The notes: a model not told the origin generated them from the sequence alone. DNA of 57,100 bases from Galactobacter sp. (GCF_022712295.1 NZ_JALAGT010000088.1:1-57100); one strand, 5' to 3'. Positions 33,303 through 42,342 are shown, counted from the first letter of the stretch. Program-made: numbers and translations.

Positions 33303-34094
33303 TCAGTAGTAGACCGCGATCCGCCCACGCTCGGTGGAGACCACGTCCACTTGAGTGTTGAACACCTCGGTGAGGATCTCGGGGTCCATGACCTCCTCCG
33401 CCGTTCCGAAGTGGGCCACCTGGCCGTTCTTCATGGCGCAGATATGTGAGGCGTAGCGGGCGGCGAAGTTGATGTCGTGCAGCACGATCACCACGGTCTT
33501 GCCCTGTTCCTTCACGAAGGTGTCCAGCCGGCGCATCATGGCGGCTGAATGTTCCATGTCCAGGTTGTTCAACGGCTCGTCCAACAGGATGCAATCCGTG
33601 TCCTGGGCCAAGACCATGGCGACGTAGGCGCGCTGGCGCTGACCGCCGGAGAGCTGGTCGAGGTAGCGGCTCTCCCGTTCCGAGAGACCCATGAAGTCGA
33701 TGGCCTCGGAGATCTTGTCCTCGTCCTCCGAGGTGAGGTGCCCCTTGGAGTAGGGGAAGCGGCCGAAGCCCACCAGCTGGCGTACGGTCAGGCGGGTCAC
33801 GAAGTGGTTTTCCTGCCGCAGGATGGAGACCACCTTGGCCATGCGCTTGGAAGGCGTCCTCGAGACGTCAAGGCCATCCACGGTGATGGAGCCGGCGTCG
33901 GCCTGCATGAGGCGGCCGATCATGGTCAGCAGCGTGGACTTGCCGGCACCATTGGGACCCACCAGTGCAGTGATGCCGCCCCTGGGGATCGACAGATTCA
34001 CGGGCCCGATGGTGACTTCGTCGCTGTAGCGGCGCATCACGTCGTCGAGCCGGATCATGTGTGTCGGGCTTGCAATGCGCGTATCGGCACTCAT
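33303..34094 (-). CDS. Siderophore ABC transporter ATP-binding protein
   Basis: 263 aa. Walker A GPNGAGKST, signature LSGGQRQRAYVAMVLAQDTD, Walker B CILLDEPLNNLD and switch His in VLHDINFAARY. The VSILRQENHFVTRLTVRQLV and GFGRFPYSKGHL segments are typical of the YclP/FepC ferric-siderophore group. ATG 34094 overlaps the stop of the upstream permease (ATGA). It powers uptake by the two permeases and the lipoprotein encoded upstream. Confidence 0.93.
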   Translation of the reverse strand: MSADTRIASPTHMIRLDDVMRRYSDEVTIGPVNLSIPRGGITALVGPNGAGKSTLLTMIGRLMQADAGSITVDGLDVSRTPSKRMAKVVSILRQENHFVTRLTVRQLVGFGRFPYSKGHLTSEDEDKISEAIDFMGLSERESRYLDQLSGGQRQRAYVAMVLAQDTDCILLDEPLNNLDMEHSAAMMRRLDTFVKEQGKTVVIVLHDINFAARYASHICAMKNGQVAHFGTAEEVMDPEILTEVFNTQVDVVSTERGRIAVYY

Positions 34095-35122
34095 GCCAGG
34101 CGCCCCTTCCGGAGGATGTAGACCAGGAAGGCGATGCCTCCCACGAGTTCGATGATGATGGAGACCGAGCCCTCCGCCGGGAAGACGTGCTTCAGGACGA
34201 AGTAGGCGCCGCCAAAGACCACGAAGGCCAACAGGGCCCCCATGGGGAAGAGCAATTTGTGGTCGTAGGTGTCTGCCAGCTGGTAGGTCAACATGGCAAC
34301 CAGGAATCCGAAGAAGGTCATGGGGCCGATCAACGCTGTGGAGACGGACACCAAGATGGCCACGAGCACCAGCACCAAGATGGTGAAACGCTGGTGATGA
34401 AGGCCCAGGTTCACGGCGGTGTCCCGGCCGAGGGCCAGCACGTTCAGCCGTCCGGAGAGTGCGTAGAGCACCACGGAACACACCACGACCGCGGGGATCG
34501 CGAGACCCAGTTTCCCGACGTCGGCGTTGCCCACCGAGGCGATCTGGCGTGCCAGGAGCAGGTCGAACTCGGCAGGATCGAGGAGCCGCTGCATGAAGGT
34601 GGACAGGGAGGCCAGACCTCCACCCAGTACCAGTCCCACCAGCAGGGTCACATGGAGATCGGCGCGTTTGCCGGTCAGCAGGAACCCATAGAGCAGACAG
34701 GCGAAGATCACCATGATCAGGACCTGGAGCACGAATTGGAGTTGACCGGACAGGAAGGTGACTCCGGCAGCACCGAGCAGGAAGACCATGCCGGTCTGGA
34801 TGACCCGGTACAACGACTCGAAGCCCAGGATGGAGGGCGTGAGGATGCGGTTGTTGGTCACGGTCTGGAAGGCGATCGTGGCCACTGACTGGGCCACAGC
34901 GACCACGGCGATCACGCCGAGGGCGCTCACGCGCATCTTGGAGATGATCCAGAAGCCCTCGGTGCCGAAGGGAAGCGGGTTGTCCCAGGCCATGGTCAGG
35001 AACACCACCGCGGCGGCGGCGATCACCAGGGCGATGATGGAGATCAGGTAGCGCAGCTGGTGACTGCGGCCGGGGAGGGGCCCCGAGTGTCGACGGGCGG
35101 GGGAGATCGGTTCAGCGGACAA
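34091..35122 (-). CDS. Siderophore ABC transporter permease 2 (FecCD family)
   Basis: 343 aa with about 9-10 membrane helices. FecCD features are TNNRILTPSILGFESLY, LALGRDTAVNLGL and GPMTFFGFLVAMLTYQLADT. It pairs with the permease encoded just upstream to form the heterodimeric channel. The start is TTG 35122, 11 bases inside the previous gene, which implies coupled translation. The YclO-like sequence suggests a catecholate or carboxylate siderophore. Confidence 0.92.
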   Translation of the reverse strand: MSAEPISPARRHSGPLPGRSHQLRYLISIIALVIAAAAVVFLTMAWDNPLPFGTEGFWIISKMRVSALGVIAVVAVAQSVATIAFQTVTNNRILTPSILGFESLYRVIQTGMVFLLGAAGVTFLSGQLQFVLQVLIMVIFACLLYGFLLTGKRADLHVTLLVGLVLGGGLASLSTFMQRLLDPAEFDLLLARQIASVGNADVGKLGLAIPAVVVCSVVLYALSGRLNVLALGRDTAVNLGLHHQRFTILVLVLVAILVSVSTALIGPMTFFGFLVAMLTYQLADTYDHKLLFPMGALLAFVVFGGAYFVLKHVFPAEGSVSIIIELVGGIAFLVYILRKGRLA

Positions 35123-36128
35123 CTTTGCGCCCCTTCAACAACAGGGTGATGAACACGACGGAGCCGGCCACGCCGAGGATCAGGGAGACCGGGAGCTCGA
35201 ACGGGGAGATCACCGTGCGACCTAGCAGATCGGCCACGGTCACCATGCCGATTCCGCCGAGGGCCACCCAGGGAAGGTTGGAGCGCAGGTCGTCGCCGCG
35301 GAAACGTGAGACCAGGTTGGGGACCACGAGCCCCAGGAAGGGCAGGTTGCCGACCACCACGGTGATGATGCCGGTGGTGACGGCGATCAGGCCGGTGCCG
35401 AGCAACACCACGCGATCGTGGTTGAGGCCGACGCTGGTGGCCATGTCCCGGCCCAGCCCGGCCACGGTGAAGCGGTCCGCGGTGATGAAGATGATCACCA
35501 CCACTACGGCCACGGCCCAGATGGGCTCGTACTGTCCACGCAATACCGAGGTGAACGAGCCGGTGAACCACACCTCGAGGGACTGCACGGCGTCGAAGCT
35601 GAGCGCCACGTAGTTCGCCACGGAACCGACGACGGCACCGAGCATCATGCCGACGATGGGTACCACCACGGAGGATTTCAGGGTCACCCTGCGTACAAAG
35701 GCGAAGAAGAGCATGGTGCCGATGAACGAGGCCACGATGGCGCCGCCCATCTTGGCCAGTACGGGGGCGGTCGGATCGATGATGTAGACCAGCAGCAGCC
35801 CCAGCCCGGCCCATTCGGTGGTTCCGGTGGTGGTGGGTTCCACGAAGCGGTTCTGTGTGACCATCTGCATCACGAGTCCGGCCATGGCCAGTGCGGCACC
35901 AGCCAGCAGGAGTGCGATGGTGCGGGGCACGCGAGTGATCATGAACATCTCCCAGCCGTCCCGCCCGGAGAGAATGTTGTACTCGCCTACACAGAGGCTG
36001 GCGATGAGGAGGCCCGCCACGACGGCCACGCCGATGATCAGGGGCCAGGTGAAGAGGCGTTGCTTCTTGCGCGGGCGTCGCTCTGGTGGCGCCTCTGGGT
36101 CCTGCGACGGTTCGGTGCTGGTGCTCAT
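35112..36128 (-). CDS. Siderophore ABC transporter permease 1 (FecCD family)
   Basis: 338 aa with about 9-10 helices. A charged N-terminal cytoplasmic segment (PEAPPERRPRKKQR) precedes TM1. FecCD motifs include ITRVPRTIALLLAGAALAMA, GLVMQMVTQNRFVEPTTTG and GLVVPNLVSRFRGDD. ATG 36128 is preferred; the frame extends to 36206 but that part lies in the hairpin at 36169-36206. YclN-like partner of the next permease. Confidence 0.92.
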   Translation of the reverse strand: MSTSTEPSQDPEAPPERRPRKKQRLFTWPLIIGVAVVAGLLIASLCVGEYNILSGRDGWEMFMITRVPRTIALLLAGAALAMAGLVMQMVTQNRFVEPTTTGTTEWAGLGLLLVYIIDPTAPVLAKMGGAIVASFIGTMLFFAFVRRVTLKSSVVVPIVGMMLGAVVGSVANYVALSFDAVQSLEVWFTGSFTSVLRGQYEPIWAVAVVVVIIFITADRFTVAGLGRDMATSVGLNHDRVVLLGTGLIAVTTGIITVVVGNLPFLGLVVPNLVSRFRGDDLRSNLPWVALGGIGMVTVADLLGRTVISPFELPVSLILGVAGSVVFITLLLKGRKVVR

Positions 36129-36168
36129 GCGTCCGCTTCGGTGGGGTGTGAGTGCGTTGGTGCGTGAC

Positions 36169-36206
36169 GTGTGTAGGCGGCACCCCATGGGATGCCGCCT
36201 ACACAC
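36169..36206 (-). terminator. Intercistronic hairpin between siderophore-binding protein and permease genes
   Basis: A 14-bp perfect stem (GTGTGTAGGCGGCA at 36169-36182 and its complement at 36193-36206) whose loop can add three more pairs (CCC-AT-GGG). It lies 42 bases after the binding-protein stop. Such hairpins commonly protect or raise the level of the binding-protein message over the permease messages in ABC operons (known pattern); that use here is inference. Confidence 0.7.
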
Positions 36207-36247
36207 TCAGGACGTCGACTGACGGTGATCCAGAGGAGCGTCAGGGG

Positions 36248-37252
36248 TCACTTGGCTGCGGAGAAGGCCTCTTCGGCCTGATTGAAGATGTCCGTGTACA
36301 TCTCGATGCCCTCGTCCAGGTACAGGTCGGCGGGCAGGTAGATGATCTGGTCGTTCTTGACGGCCGTGGTGTTCTTCAGCGCGTCCGACTTGGTCAGCAG
36401 ATCCTTGGCAGGGGTGTAATCCTCTGCGGCCTCTCCACCCTTGGCGGCCAACGGAGCATCGCGGTCGAGCACGATCATCCAGTCCGGGTTGGCCTTGGCG
36501 ATGGCCTCGACGGAGATGTCGTTGCCCTTGTCGGTGGAGTCCCCACCCTTGACCTCCAGCGCGGGCTTCAGATCCAGGGCCTCGAACAACGGTGAGGCAC
36601 CTCGACCCTCGGCCGGGTCGGAGAAGTTGATGTCGCCGCCGGAGGTGGTGATGCCCATCGTGGTGGCCTTGCCGTCATAGGCCTCCTTGGCCTTGGCCTG
36701 AGCGTCCTCGAACTCCTTGATCTTGGCCTTGGCCTCATCTTCCTTCTCGAAGATCTTGCCGAGCTGCTCGGTGTGGCGCACCAGGTTGTCGATGTGGCTC
36801 TCGTCGTCCTTGCGGTCGAACGTGACCACAGGGGTGTCGGGCAGGAGCTTCGCGATCTTGTCCTGGTACTGCCCGTAGCGGTAGCCGTTGATGACCAGGT
36901 CCGGCTGGGCGGCAACGAGCTGTTCCAGATCCGGCTCCACGTGCAGCCCGGTGTCCTTGATGGACTTATCGTCAGTCCACTCCCAGTCCTTGGGCATCAG
37001 GGAACGAGCGGCGGCAACGGGCTTGAGATCCCAGTCCATCAGGGTGCGCATCGAGAGGTTGTCGGTGACCGCGTACTGCTTCGGCGGGTTGGGGACCTCG
37101 ACCTCACCGCTGTTGTCCGTGATGGTGATCGTGGAGGACGAGCCCGAGGCGCCGGTCTTGTCGTCGCCGGAGTCGGAGGAGCCGCAGGCGCTGATGAACA
37201 GCAGGGAGGCGGCGGCGCTCAGTGCGCCGAGGGTACGAATGGAGGACTTCAT
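36248..37252 (-). CDS. Siderophore-binding lipoprotein of ABC importer
   Basis: 334 aa. The signal peptide ends in the lipobox FISAC (Cys near 23), then a Ser/Gly/Asp linker. A class III periplasmic-binding fold follows, with the long backbone helix around LGKIFEKEDEAKAKIKEFED. It resembles YclQ/FatB (PKQYAVTDNLSMRTLMDWDL; DPDLVINGYRYGQY-type region near residue 120). It captures a ferric siderophore outside the membrane and delivers it to the permeases. First gene of the four-gene operon, start ATG 37252. Iron repression is expected, but no clear DtxR/IdeR box was found. Confidence 0.92.
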   Translation of the reverse strand: MKSSIRTLGALSAAASLLFISACGSSDSGDDKTGASGSSSTITITDNSGEVEVPNPPKQYAVTDNLSMRTLMDWDLKPVAAARSLMPKDWEWTDDKSIKDTGLHVEPDLEQLVAAQPDLVINGYRYGQYQDKIAKLLPDTPVVTFDRKDDESHIDNLVRHTEQLGKIFEKEDEAKAKIKEFEDAQAKAKEAYDGKATTMGITTSGGDINFSDPAEGRGASPLFEALDLKPALEVKGGDSTDKGNDISVEAIAKANPDWMIVLDRDAPLAAKGGEAAEDYTPAKDLLTKSDALKNTTAVKNDQIIYLPADLYLDEGIEMYTDIFNQAEEAFSAAK

Positions 37253-37355
37253 TGATCGTCTCTTCGTTAGGAGGCAAATGACCGGTCACCCTGCAGAGGT
37301 AGGCGTGTCAACTTTCAAGAGGTGACACCGCTGTGTCCTAATGGGCAACAGAACC

Positions 37356-37385
37356 AGCATAAGAGGGGTCAAAAGCTATTCACAA
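37356..37385 (-). promoter_or_regulatory. Possible promoter of the siderophore operon
   Basis: On the minus strand TTGTGA (37380-37385) and TATGCT (37356-37361) are spaced by 18 bases, giving a plausible -35/-10 pair about 104 bp before the binding-protein start, in an AT-richer stretch. A GACAC-CGCT-GTGTC palindrome at 37324-37337 lies just downstream. No start site is known, so this is weak. Confidence 0.3.
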
Positions 37386-37466
37386 TCCAAACCTTCGTCG
37401 GACGATAACGGTGTTGGATGGTCGCAGAGGCGGTTTTGCCTGAGATCACGCGGGACCCGGGATGCC

Positions 37467-37499
37467 GACATGAAATGCGTCACGCGTGCAGTTCATGTC
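37467..37499 (-). terminator. Terminator of the SDR gene
   Basis: 12-nt arms (GACATGAAATGC at 37467-37478 and its complement at 37488-37499, one mismatch) around a 9-base loop, 15 bases after the SDR stop on the minus strand. Confidence 0.6.
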
Positions 37500-37513
37500 G
37501 CCTGGTGGAGTCA

Positions 37514-38296
37514 TCAGCGATCCACGACGCGCTCCACGGTGCTCTTGGGCAGTACGTTCGCCACGACCCGCGCGGTCTTGTAACGCAGCGACGGAGTGGA
37601 ACGCGACTTGCCCGCCGCGGAATCCGAGAGCGCCTGGCGCACCACCTTCTCCGCCTTCAGCCAGCCGATCCTGGGGAACTTGGAGGTGTCCTGGCCGCTG
37701 CGCTCGTGGAACTCGGTACGAGTCAGTCCGGGGCAGAGTGCAGTGACTGCTATGCCGGAACTCGCGTAGTGAAGGTTGGCCCATTCGGAGAAATTGACCA
37801 TGGCGAGTTTCGCGGCGGAGTAGGTTCCGCGCGGTGTGAAGGCCGCGGCAGAGGCCACGTTGATGATCCGTCCTCCGCCGCGCTGCAGCATGGTGGAGAG
37901 CGCGGCATGGCAGAGCCGCAGCGGGACTTGGGTATGGATACGCCAGTGGTCGCGCTCCTGATCCCAGGTGGTCTTGTCGAAGGACTCGCCCAACCCGTAG
38001 CCGGCGCTGTTGACCAGCAACTCCACCGGATCGACGTGGGAGAGCAGTCGTGACTCCACGGCCTGCTGCCCGTCCTCCGTGAGCAGGTCAGCCACCAATC
38101 CCTCCGCATGGATGGAGTAGCGCGATTCCACTTCCTCGCACTTGGCCGCCAGTCGCTCGGCGTCGCGGGCAACGAGGATCAGGTGGCGGCCCTGGGCCGC
38201 TACCTGTGAAGCGAACTCTGCCCCGATCCCGGAGGTGGCCCCGGTGATGAGGGCGGTGCGGTGGGCAGTGGCGTCAGACGGGGAAGGGGTCGACAT
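37514..38296 (-). CDS. Short-chain dehydrogenase/reductase
   Basis: A 260-aa classical SDR. Cofactor motif TGATSGIGAEFA (residues 19-30), NSAGYG after beta-4, and catalytic Ser plus YSAAK (about 158-162). The C-terminal extension is basic (SLRYKTARVVANVLPKST), typical of the DltE/YqjQ-like group annotated as SDR family oxidoreductase. ATG 38296. Substrate unknown. The metallo-hydrolase gene upstream on the same strand ends 14 bases before its start and may be co-transcribed. Confidence 0.88.
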   Translation of the reverse strand: MSTPSPSDATAHRTALITGATSGIGAEFASQVAAQGRHLILVARDAERLAAKCEEVESRYSIHAEGLVADLLTEDGQQAVESRLLSHVDPVELLVNSAGYGLGESFDKTTWDQERDHWRIHTQVPLRLCHAALSTMLQRGGGRIINVASAAAFTPRGTYSAAKLAMVNFSEWANLHYASSGIAVTALCPGLTRTEFHERSGQDTSKFPRIGWLKAEKVVRQALSDSAAGKSRSTPSLRYKTARVVANVLPKSTVERVVDR

Positions 38297-38310
38297 GCCA
38301 CCTACAGTAG

Positions 38311-39111
38311 TCAGCCCTCCTCCTCCAGGAGGGCCAACTGGGCCGCCACGGTGTGTTCGGCGGCCTTGCGCACGGACGGATCCACGTCCGCATAGACCAG
38401 GTCGGTCACCTGCCCGACGCCGATGGCCTTGTCTGCCGCACGCAGCTCCGCCACCGCGTGGCGCACCTGGTCGAGGCGCTGCGCCCGGTGGGCGCGATAG
38501 CTGTGAGCCAGAGAGTCCACGGGCCCTGGGAACCCGCCGTGGGCCGGCAGCGCGGGGATGGGCCCCAGCTCGGCCAACCGCTCCAGGGACCGCAGATAGT
38601 CGCCGAGCCGGCCGTCGGGATGGTCGATGATGGTGGTGCCATGACCCAAGAGGGTGTCCCCGGTGAGGACGCCGACCGGGCCACCTTCATCGTGGAGCAC
38701 CAGCGACACGGAGTCCGAGGTGTGCCCAGGAGTGGCCAGGACGCGTGCGAAGGCGAGGGTGCCGCCCAAACGGATCGACGCGCCGTCGGACAGGGGATCC
38801 GCGCCCACGCTGAACCGGGCATCGTGGCCGCGGGACGCGGCACCGGTGGCCGCGCGCAGCCGTGCCAAGCCACCCACATGATCGTGGTGGCGGTGGGTGA
38901 CGAGGACGGACTCGATGGGGCCAACGGCAGCGATCGCGGCCTGGTGGCTGGCGTCGTCGTCCCCTGGGTCCACCACGATCCAACCGTCGGCGCCGGGCAG
39001 GAAGTAGGTCTGGGTTCCCTCGAGGCTCATGGGTCCCGGGTTGTTCTGCAACAGGTATCCCACCCCCGGAACGGGCGTGGGGTGTAGCGGAGAAGGTAGG
39101 AGACTCGTCAC
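38311..39111 (-). CDS. Metallo-beta-lactamase-fold hydrolase (glyoxalase II-like)
   Basis: 266 aa. The HxHxDH zinc motif is VTHRHHDHVGGL (about residue 75). Further ligands are His in ATPGHTSDS and Asp in VLTGDTLLGHG; the PALPAHGGFPGP segment supplies the last His. A C-terminal helical domain (about 195-266) is like the LACTB2/glyoxalase II relatives. GTG 39111 follows GGGGAG very closely, so the start is uncertain. Longer frames would read through the divergent copC gene. Exact substrate unknown. Confidence 0.85.
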   Translation of the reverse strand: MTSLLPSPLHPTPVPGVGYLLQNNPGPMSLEGTQTYFLPGADGWIVVDPGDDDASHQAAIAAVGPIESVLVTHRHHDHVGGLARLRAATGAASRGHDARFSVGADPLSDGASIRLGGTLAFARVLATPGHTSDSVSLVLHDEGGPVGVLTGDTLLGHGTTIIDHPDGRLGDYLRSLERLAELGPIPALPAHGGFPGPVDSLAHSYRAHRAQRLDQVRHAVAELRAADKAIGVGQVTDLVYADVDPSVRKAAEHTVAAQLALLEEEG

Positions 39112-39154
39112 GCTCCCCAGTATGCACGGGTCGGTTCTCGGTAGGATCGCAGGT

Positions 39155-39796
39155 GTGTTCGTTAAGCGTGAATCCCTGAAGTCCCCCCTGACCCTCGCTG
39201 CGATCCTGGCACTGGCGTTTGCGTTCATGGCACCGGTGTTCGTGGGATCCGCGTCCGCGCACTCGCAGCTGATCGACGGCGACCCGCGGGACGGGACCAC
39301 CGTGAAGAAGGCACCCGCAGCCATCACCCTGACCTTCAACGAGGACCTCCAGGACCTGCCCGGGTCCAAGTCCAATCAGATCGTGGTGCTCAACCGCGAC
39401 GGTGACGAGGTCACCGCCGGGGACGTCGAGGTGGACGGACCCAAAATGAGCCGGTCGTTGGGCAAGCTTCCGGCAGGCACCTATGACGTGCAGTGGTCCG
39501 CGCTGTCCGCGGACGGTCACCGGATCAGCGGCGACGGGAACTACGCCTTCACGGTCACCGAGGGTGAGGAGGCGCCGGCCACGAGCCAGGCGCCGGAAAC
39601 CAGCGAAGCAGCCGCTTCCGGCGAAGCGACCGCGAACTCGGAGGCCGCCGAGTCGTCCTCATCCGTGGCGATCGCCACCAAGGACGATCCGGCGGGAACC
39701 GTCCGGCTCATGTGGATCATCGGCGGCTGCCTGGTGGTGGCCGTGCTGCTGGGGATCGTCCTGCAGCTGACCCGCAAGAAGAAGACGAATCACTGA
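39155..39796 (+). CDS. copC: CopC-type copper-binding protein, membrane-anchored
   Basis: 213 aa. The signal peptide ends SASA before His36, so the mature protein begins with His, as needed for the Cu(II) histidine brace of CopC. The CopC beta-sandwich follows (PAAITLTFNEDL; VQWSALSADGHRISGDGNYAFTV, with conserved Asp and His). Then come an Ala/Ser/Glu-rich linker (150-185) and a C-terminal membrane anchor ending in RKKK. It carries copper outside the membrane. GTG 39155 is chosen because it gives a proper signal peptide. No CopD partner is adjacent. Confidence 0.9.
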   Translation: MFVKRESLKSPLTLAAILALAFAFMAPVFVGSASAHSQLIDGDPRDGTTVKKAPAAITLTFNEDLQDLPGSKSNQIVVLNRDGDEVTAGDVEVDGPKMSRSLGKLPAGTYDVQWSALSADGHRISGDGNYAFTVTEGEEAPATSQAPETSEAAASGEATANSEAAESSSSVAIATKDDPAGTVRLMWIIGGCLVVAVLLGIVLQLTRKKKTNH

Positions 39797-40290
39797 CCGG
39801 TGTGCGCAGCACCCTGTCCGTGGCGACCGTGCTGGGGTACGGGATGTTCCTCGGTCAGTTTCCCCAGGATGCGGGCCAGATCGGCCGCGTCCTGCGGCGA
39901 GAGCGAGGCGAAGTACTCGGTTCCCGCCTGATCTCGTAACTCGCCGACATGAGCCTCGACATCACGTCCGGCCTGTGTGGCCGTGATGAGCATGGCACGC
40001 TTGTCCTCCGGGTGCGGAGAACGGCTCACCAGGCCAAGTTCCTCCAGTCGCCGCACCACCTCCGCGGCCGATCGGGGCGCGATGTGCAGTGCCTCCGCCA
40101 GGTCCCGCTGTCGCAGCGGACCCCGATCCGTGACTGCATCGGTGGCCCGAGTGCTTCGGATGATGATGTTCAGCGCCCTCCACTCGTGCGGCGTGATGCC
40201 GTGGGGCTCCAGCTCCTGGATCCAACTGCGGCGCAGCCCCCTCGAGACGGCGTGGACCAGGGAGGGGAGGGATGCGTCGATTTCGCTCAT
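39790..40290 (-). CDS. MarR-family regulator of the divergent ABC exporter
   Basis: 166 aa. A winged HTH in the middle (LRQRDLAEALHIAPRSAAEV, VRRLEELGLVSRSPHPEDKR wing). ATG 40290 is supported by CAGAGG upstream and by the promoter layout. Its 3' end overlaps that of copC by seven bases. The 99-bp gap to the divergent exporter GTG carries two GAGGTWACCTC palindromes, suggesting that it represses both itself and the pump. The ligand is probably an exported compound (inference). Confidence 0.88.
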   Translation of the reverse strand: MSEIDASLPSLVHAVSRGLRRSWIQELEPHGITPHEWRALNIIIRSTRATDAVTDRGPLRQRDLAEALHIAPRSAAEVVRRLEELGLVSRSPHPEDKRAMLITATQAGRDVEAHVGELRDQAGTEYFASLSPQDAADLARILGKLTEEHPVPQHGRHGQGAAHTGQ

Positions 40291-40296
40291 GATGAA

Positions 40297-40338
40297 GAGG
40301 TTACCTCTGTACTTCATACGATGTAGAGAGGTAACCTC
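40297..40338. promoter_or_regulatory. Paired MarR operators between marR and ABC exporter
   Basis: GAGGTTACCTC at 40297-40307 and GAGGTAACCTC at 40328-40338 are reverse complements of each other and each is nearly palindromic. Their centres are 31 bp apart, about three helical turns, so two dimers would sit on the same face of the DNA. Placement seven bases before the MarR start is right for autorepression. Confidence 0.75.
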
Positions 40339-40389
40339 GGTATGTCCATCGGGGTACGCGCACCCCGACCTCGGCATCAAGGAAGCCTC

Positions 40390-42213
40390 GTGTCCTCACC
40401 CACTCCCATAGCCCTGCCCCCGGTCCAGGGGCCACGCCGCGTCAATCACGACGACCAGGACCAATTGAGAGCCCACCCCGTGAAGCTGCGGAGGATCGGC
40501 TCTCTCTTCCGTCCGCACCTGCGCGCACTGCTGGGTGTGGTGGTGCTGATCATCGCCTCAGGGCTGATCAACCTGAGCCAGCCCTTCCTCGTCAAGGGCG
40601 TCATCGACGATGCCCTGCCGCACGGGAACACACGGATGTTGGTCTGGCTGGTGATCGCCATGATCGTGGTCGCGATCCTCACCGCCGTGGTGGGTGTCAT
40701 CCAGACCCTCATCTCCACACGCGTGGGCCAGCGCGTGATGCACGCCCTGCGCACGGACTTGTTCAAGCACCTGCAGTCCCAGTCGCTCGGCTTCTTCACC
40801 CGGACCCACGGCGGTGAGGTCCACTCCCGCATGACCAATGACATCAACGGCATGCAGACCCTGGTCACCAACACGGCTACGGGGGTGGCCTCCAACCTGA
40901 CCACCGCCATCGGCACCATCGTGGCCATGCTTGCGCTCTCCCCCTGGCTCAGCCTCATCTCACTGCTGGTGATCCCGCCTGCCGTGCTCGTGGCCCGCCG
41001 CGTGGCCCTGCTGCGCCGCGACGTCACCGCCAAGCAACAGGCCCAGATGGCCGTACTGCAGAACGGCGTGGACGAGGGCCTCTCCGTCTCAGGCATCCGC
41101 CTGGCCAAGACCATGGGAACCACCAAGCGTGACGCGGCCCGCTTCGACGAAGCCTCAGCGGATCTGGCCGAGCTGGAGGTGCAATCCCAGCTGGCAGGCC
41201 GCTGGCGGATGTCCACCATGCAGATCATCTTCGCGGCCATCCCCGCCCTCATCTACCTCGCGGCAGGCTTCCCGGTGGGCGGTGGCATGTCCATCGGTAC
41301 CGTGGTGGCCTTCACCGCACTGCAGGCCAACCTCTTCCGTCCCGTCCTGGGCCTCATGTCCGTTGGCGTCCAGTGGGTCACCGCCATGGCCTTCTTCTCC
41401 CGCATCTTCGAATGGCTCGACCTGGTCCCGGAGATCCGCGAACCGGAGCACCCGGTGAAGGTGGATCTGGACCGCTCACGCGGCGAGGTGCGCTTCGAGG
41501 GCGTCGGCTTCGAGTACCCGGACTCGGGCGGAGCGACGCTCACCGACGTGGACGTCCTCGTCCCGGCGGGTACGAGTACGGCCGTGGTGGGCCCCACGGG
41601 CTCCGGGAAGTCCACCCTGGTTTCCCTGGTCTCCCGCCTGAACGAGGCCACCAGCGGGCGGGTCACCATCGACGGAGTCGACGTACGGGACATGGCCTCC
41701 GCCGACCTCGCCTCCCTGGTGGGGGAGGTATCCCAGGAGACCTACCTGATGCACGCCACCGTGGCGGAGAACCTTCGGCTCGCGGCACCGGAGGCCACGG
41801 ACCAGCAGCTCTGGGAGGCCCTGACGACCGCCCAACTCGCGGCCCGCGTCAGCGAACTGCCGCAGGGTCTCGACACCGTGGTGGGGGCCCGTGGACACCG
41901 GTTCTCCGGCGGGGAGCAGCAGCGGCTCGCCATTGCCCGCACGCTGTTGCACGATCCGAAGGTCCTGGTGTTGGACGAGGCCACCTCGGCACTCGACAAC
42001 ACCACAGAGGCCGCGGTGCAAAACGCTCTGGATCGCTTGGCGAAGGGGCGTACCACCATCACCATCGCCCACCGGCTCTCCACCATCGAGGACGCTGACC
42101 AGGTGCTGGTGCTTGACGGCGGCCGCATCGTGGAGCGCGGCAGCGCTCCAGACCTGCGCGCAGCGGGAGGCGCGTTCGCGAGGCTCTCTCGCAACGCGGC
42201 CGTCGGACACTAG
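40390..42213 (+). CDS. ABC exporter, fused membrane and ATPase domains
   Basis: 607 aa: six-helix exporter membrane domain (about 40-335), then a nucleotide-binding domain with Walker A GPTGSGKST, Q-loop VSQETYLMHATVAEN, signature FSGGEQQRLAIARTL, Walker B VLVLDEATSALD and switch His in IAHRLST. MsbA/LmrA-type, working as a homodimer. GTG 40390 has AAGGAAG upstream; a longer frame from 40342 covers the promoter. Divergent from, and probably repressed by, the MarR protein, so a drug or toxic-compound pump is likely. Confidence 0.92.
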   Translation: MSSPTPIALPPVQGPRRVNHDDQDQLRAHPVKLRRIGSLFRPHLRALLGVVVLIIASGLINLSQPFLVKGVIDDALPHGNTRMLVWLVIAMIVVAILTAVVGVIQTLISTRVGQRVMHALRTDLFKHLQSQSLGFFTRTHGGEVHSRMTNDINGMQTLVTNTATGVASNLTTAIGTIVAMLALSPWLSLISLLVIPPAVLVARRVALLRRDVTAKQQAQMAVLQNGVDEGLSVSGIRLAKTMGTTKRDAARFDEASADLAELEVQSQLAGRWRMSTMQIIFAAIPALIYLAAGFPVGGGMSIGTVVAFTALQANLFRPVLGLMSVGVQWVTAMAFFSRIFEWLDLVPEIREPEHPVKVDLDRSRGEVRFEGVGFEYPDSGGATLTDVDVLVPAGTSTAVVGPTGSGKSTLVSLVSRLNEATSGRVTIDGVDVRDMASADLASLVGEVSQETYLMHATVAENLRLAAPEATDQQLWEALTTAQLAARVSELPQGLDTVVGARGHRFSGGEQQRLAIARTLLHDPKVLVLDEATSALDNTTEAAVQNALDRLAKGRTTITIAHRLSTIEDADQVLVLDGGRIVERGSAPDLRAAGGAFARLSRNAAVGH

Positions 42214-42342
42214 AAGCTGCAACTTACACAGGTGAGGGACAGGTGCAACCTGGGAGGGAGGAAAGTTCAGGGGTCAGACTGGACGAAGTTCGATACGAAG
42301 TAGTTTTGAATCGTCTCGTAATTCTGACCACCAGGGAGCGCC

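Noticed and set aside
37324..37337. GACAC-CGCT-GTGTC palindrome as an operator
   Set aside because: Short and without a linked regulator; mentioned only as context for the possible promoter.
37253..37513. DtxR/IdeR iron box before the siderophore operon
   Set aside because: Looked for TTAGG-type palindromes here and before ferritin and VIT genes; only partial matches (for example TTAGGACAC) that I would not defend.
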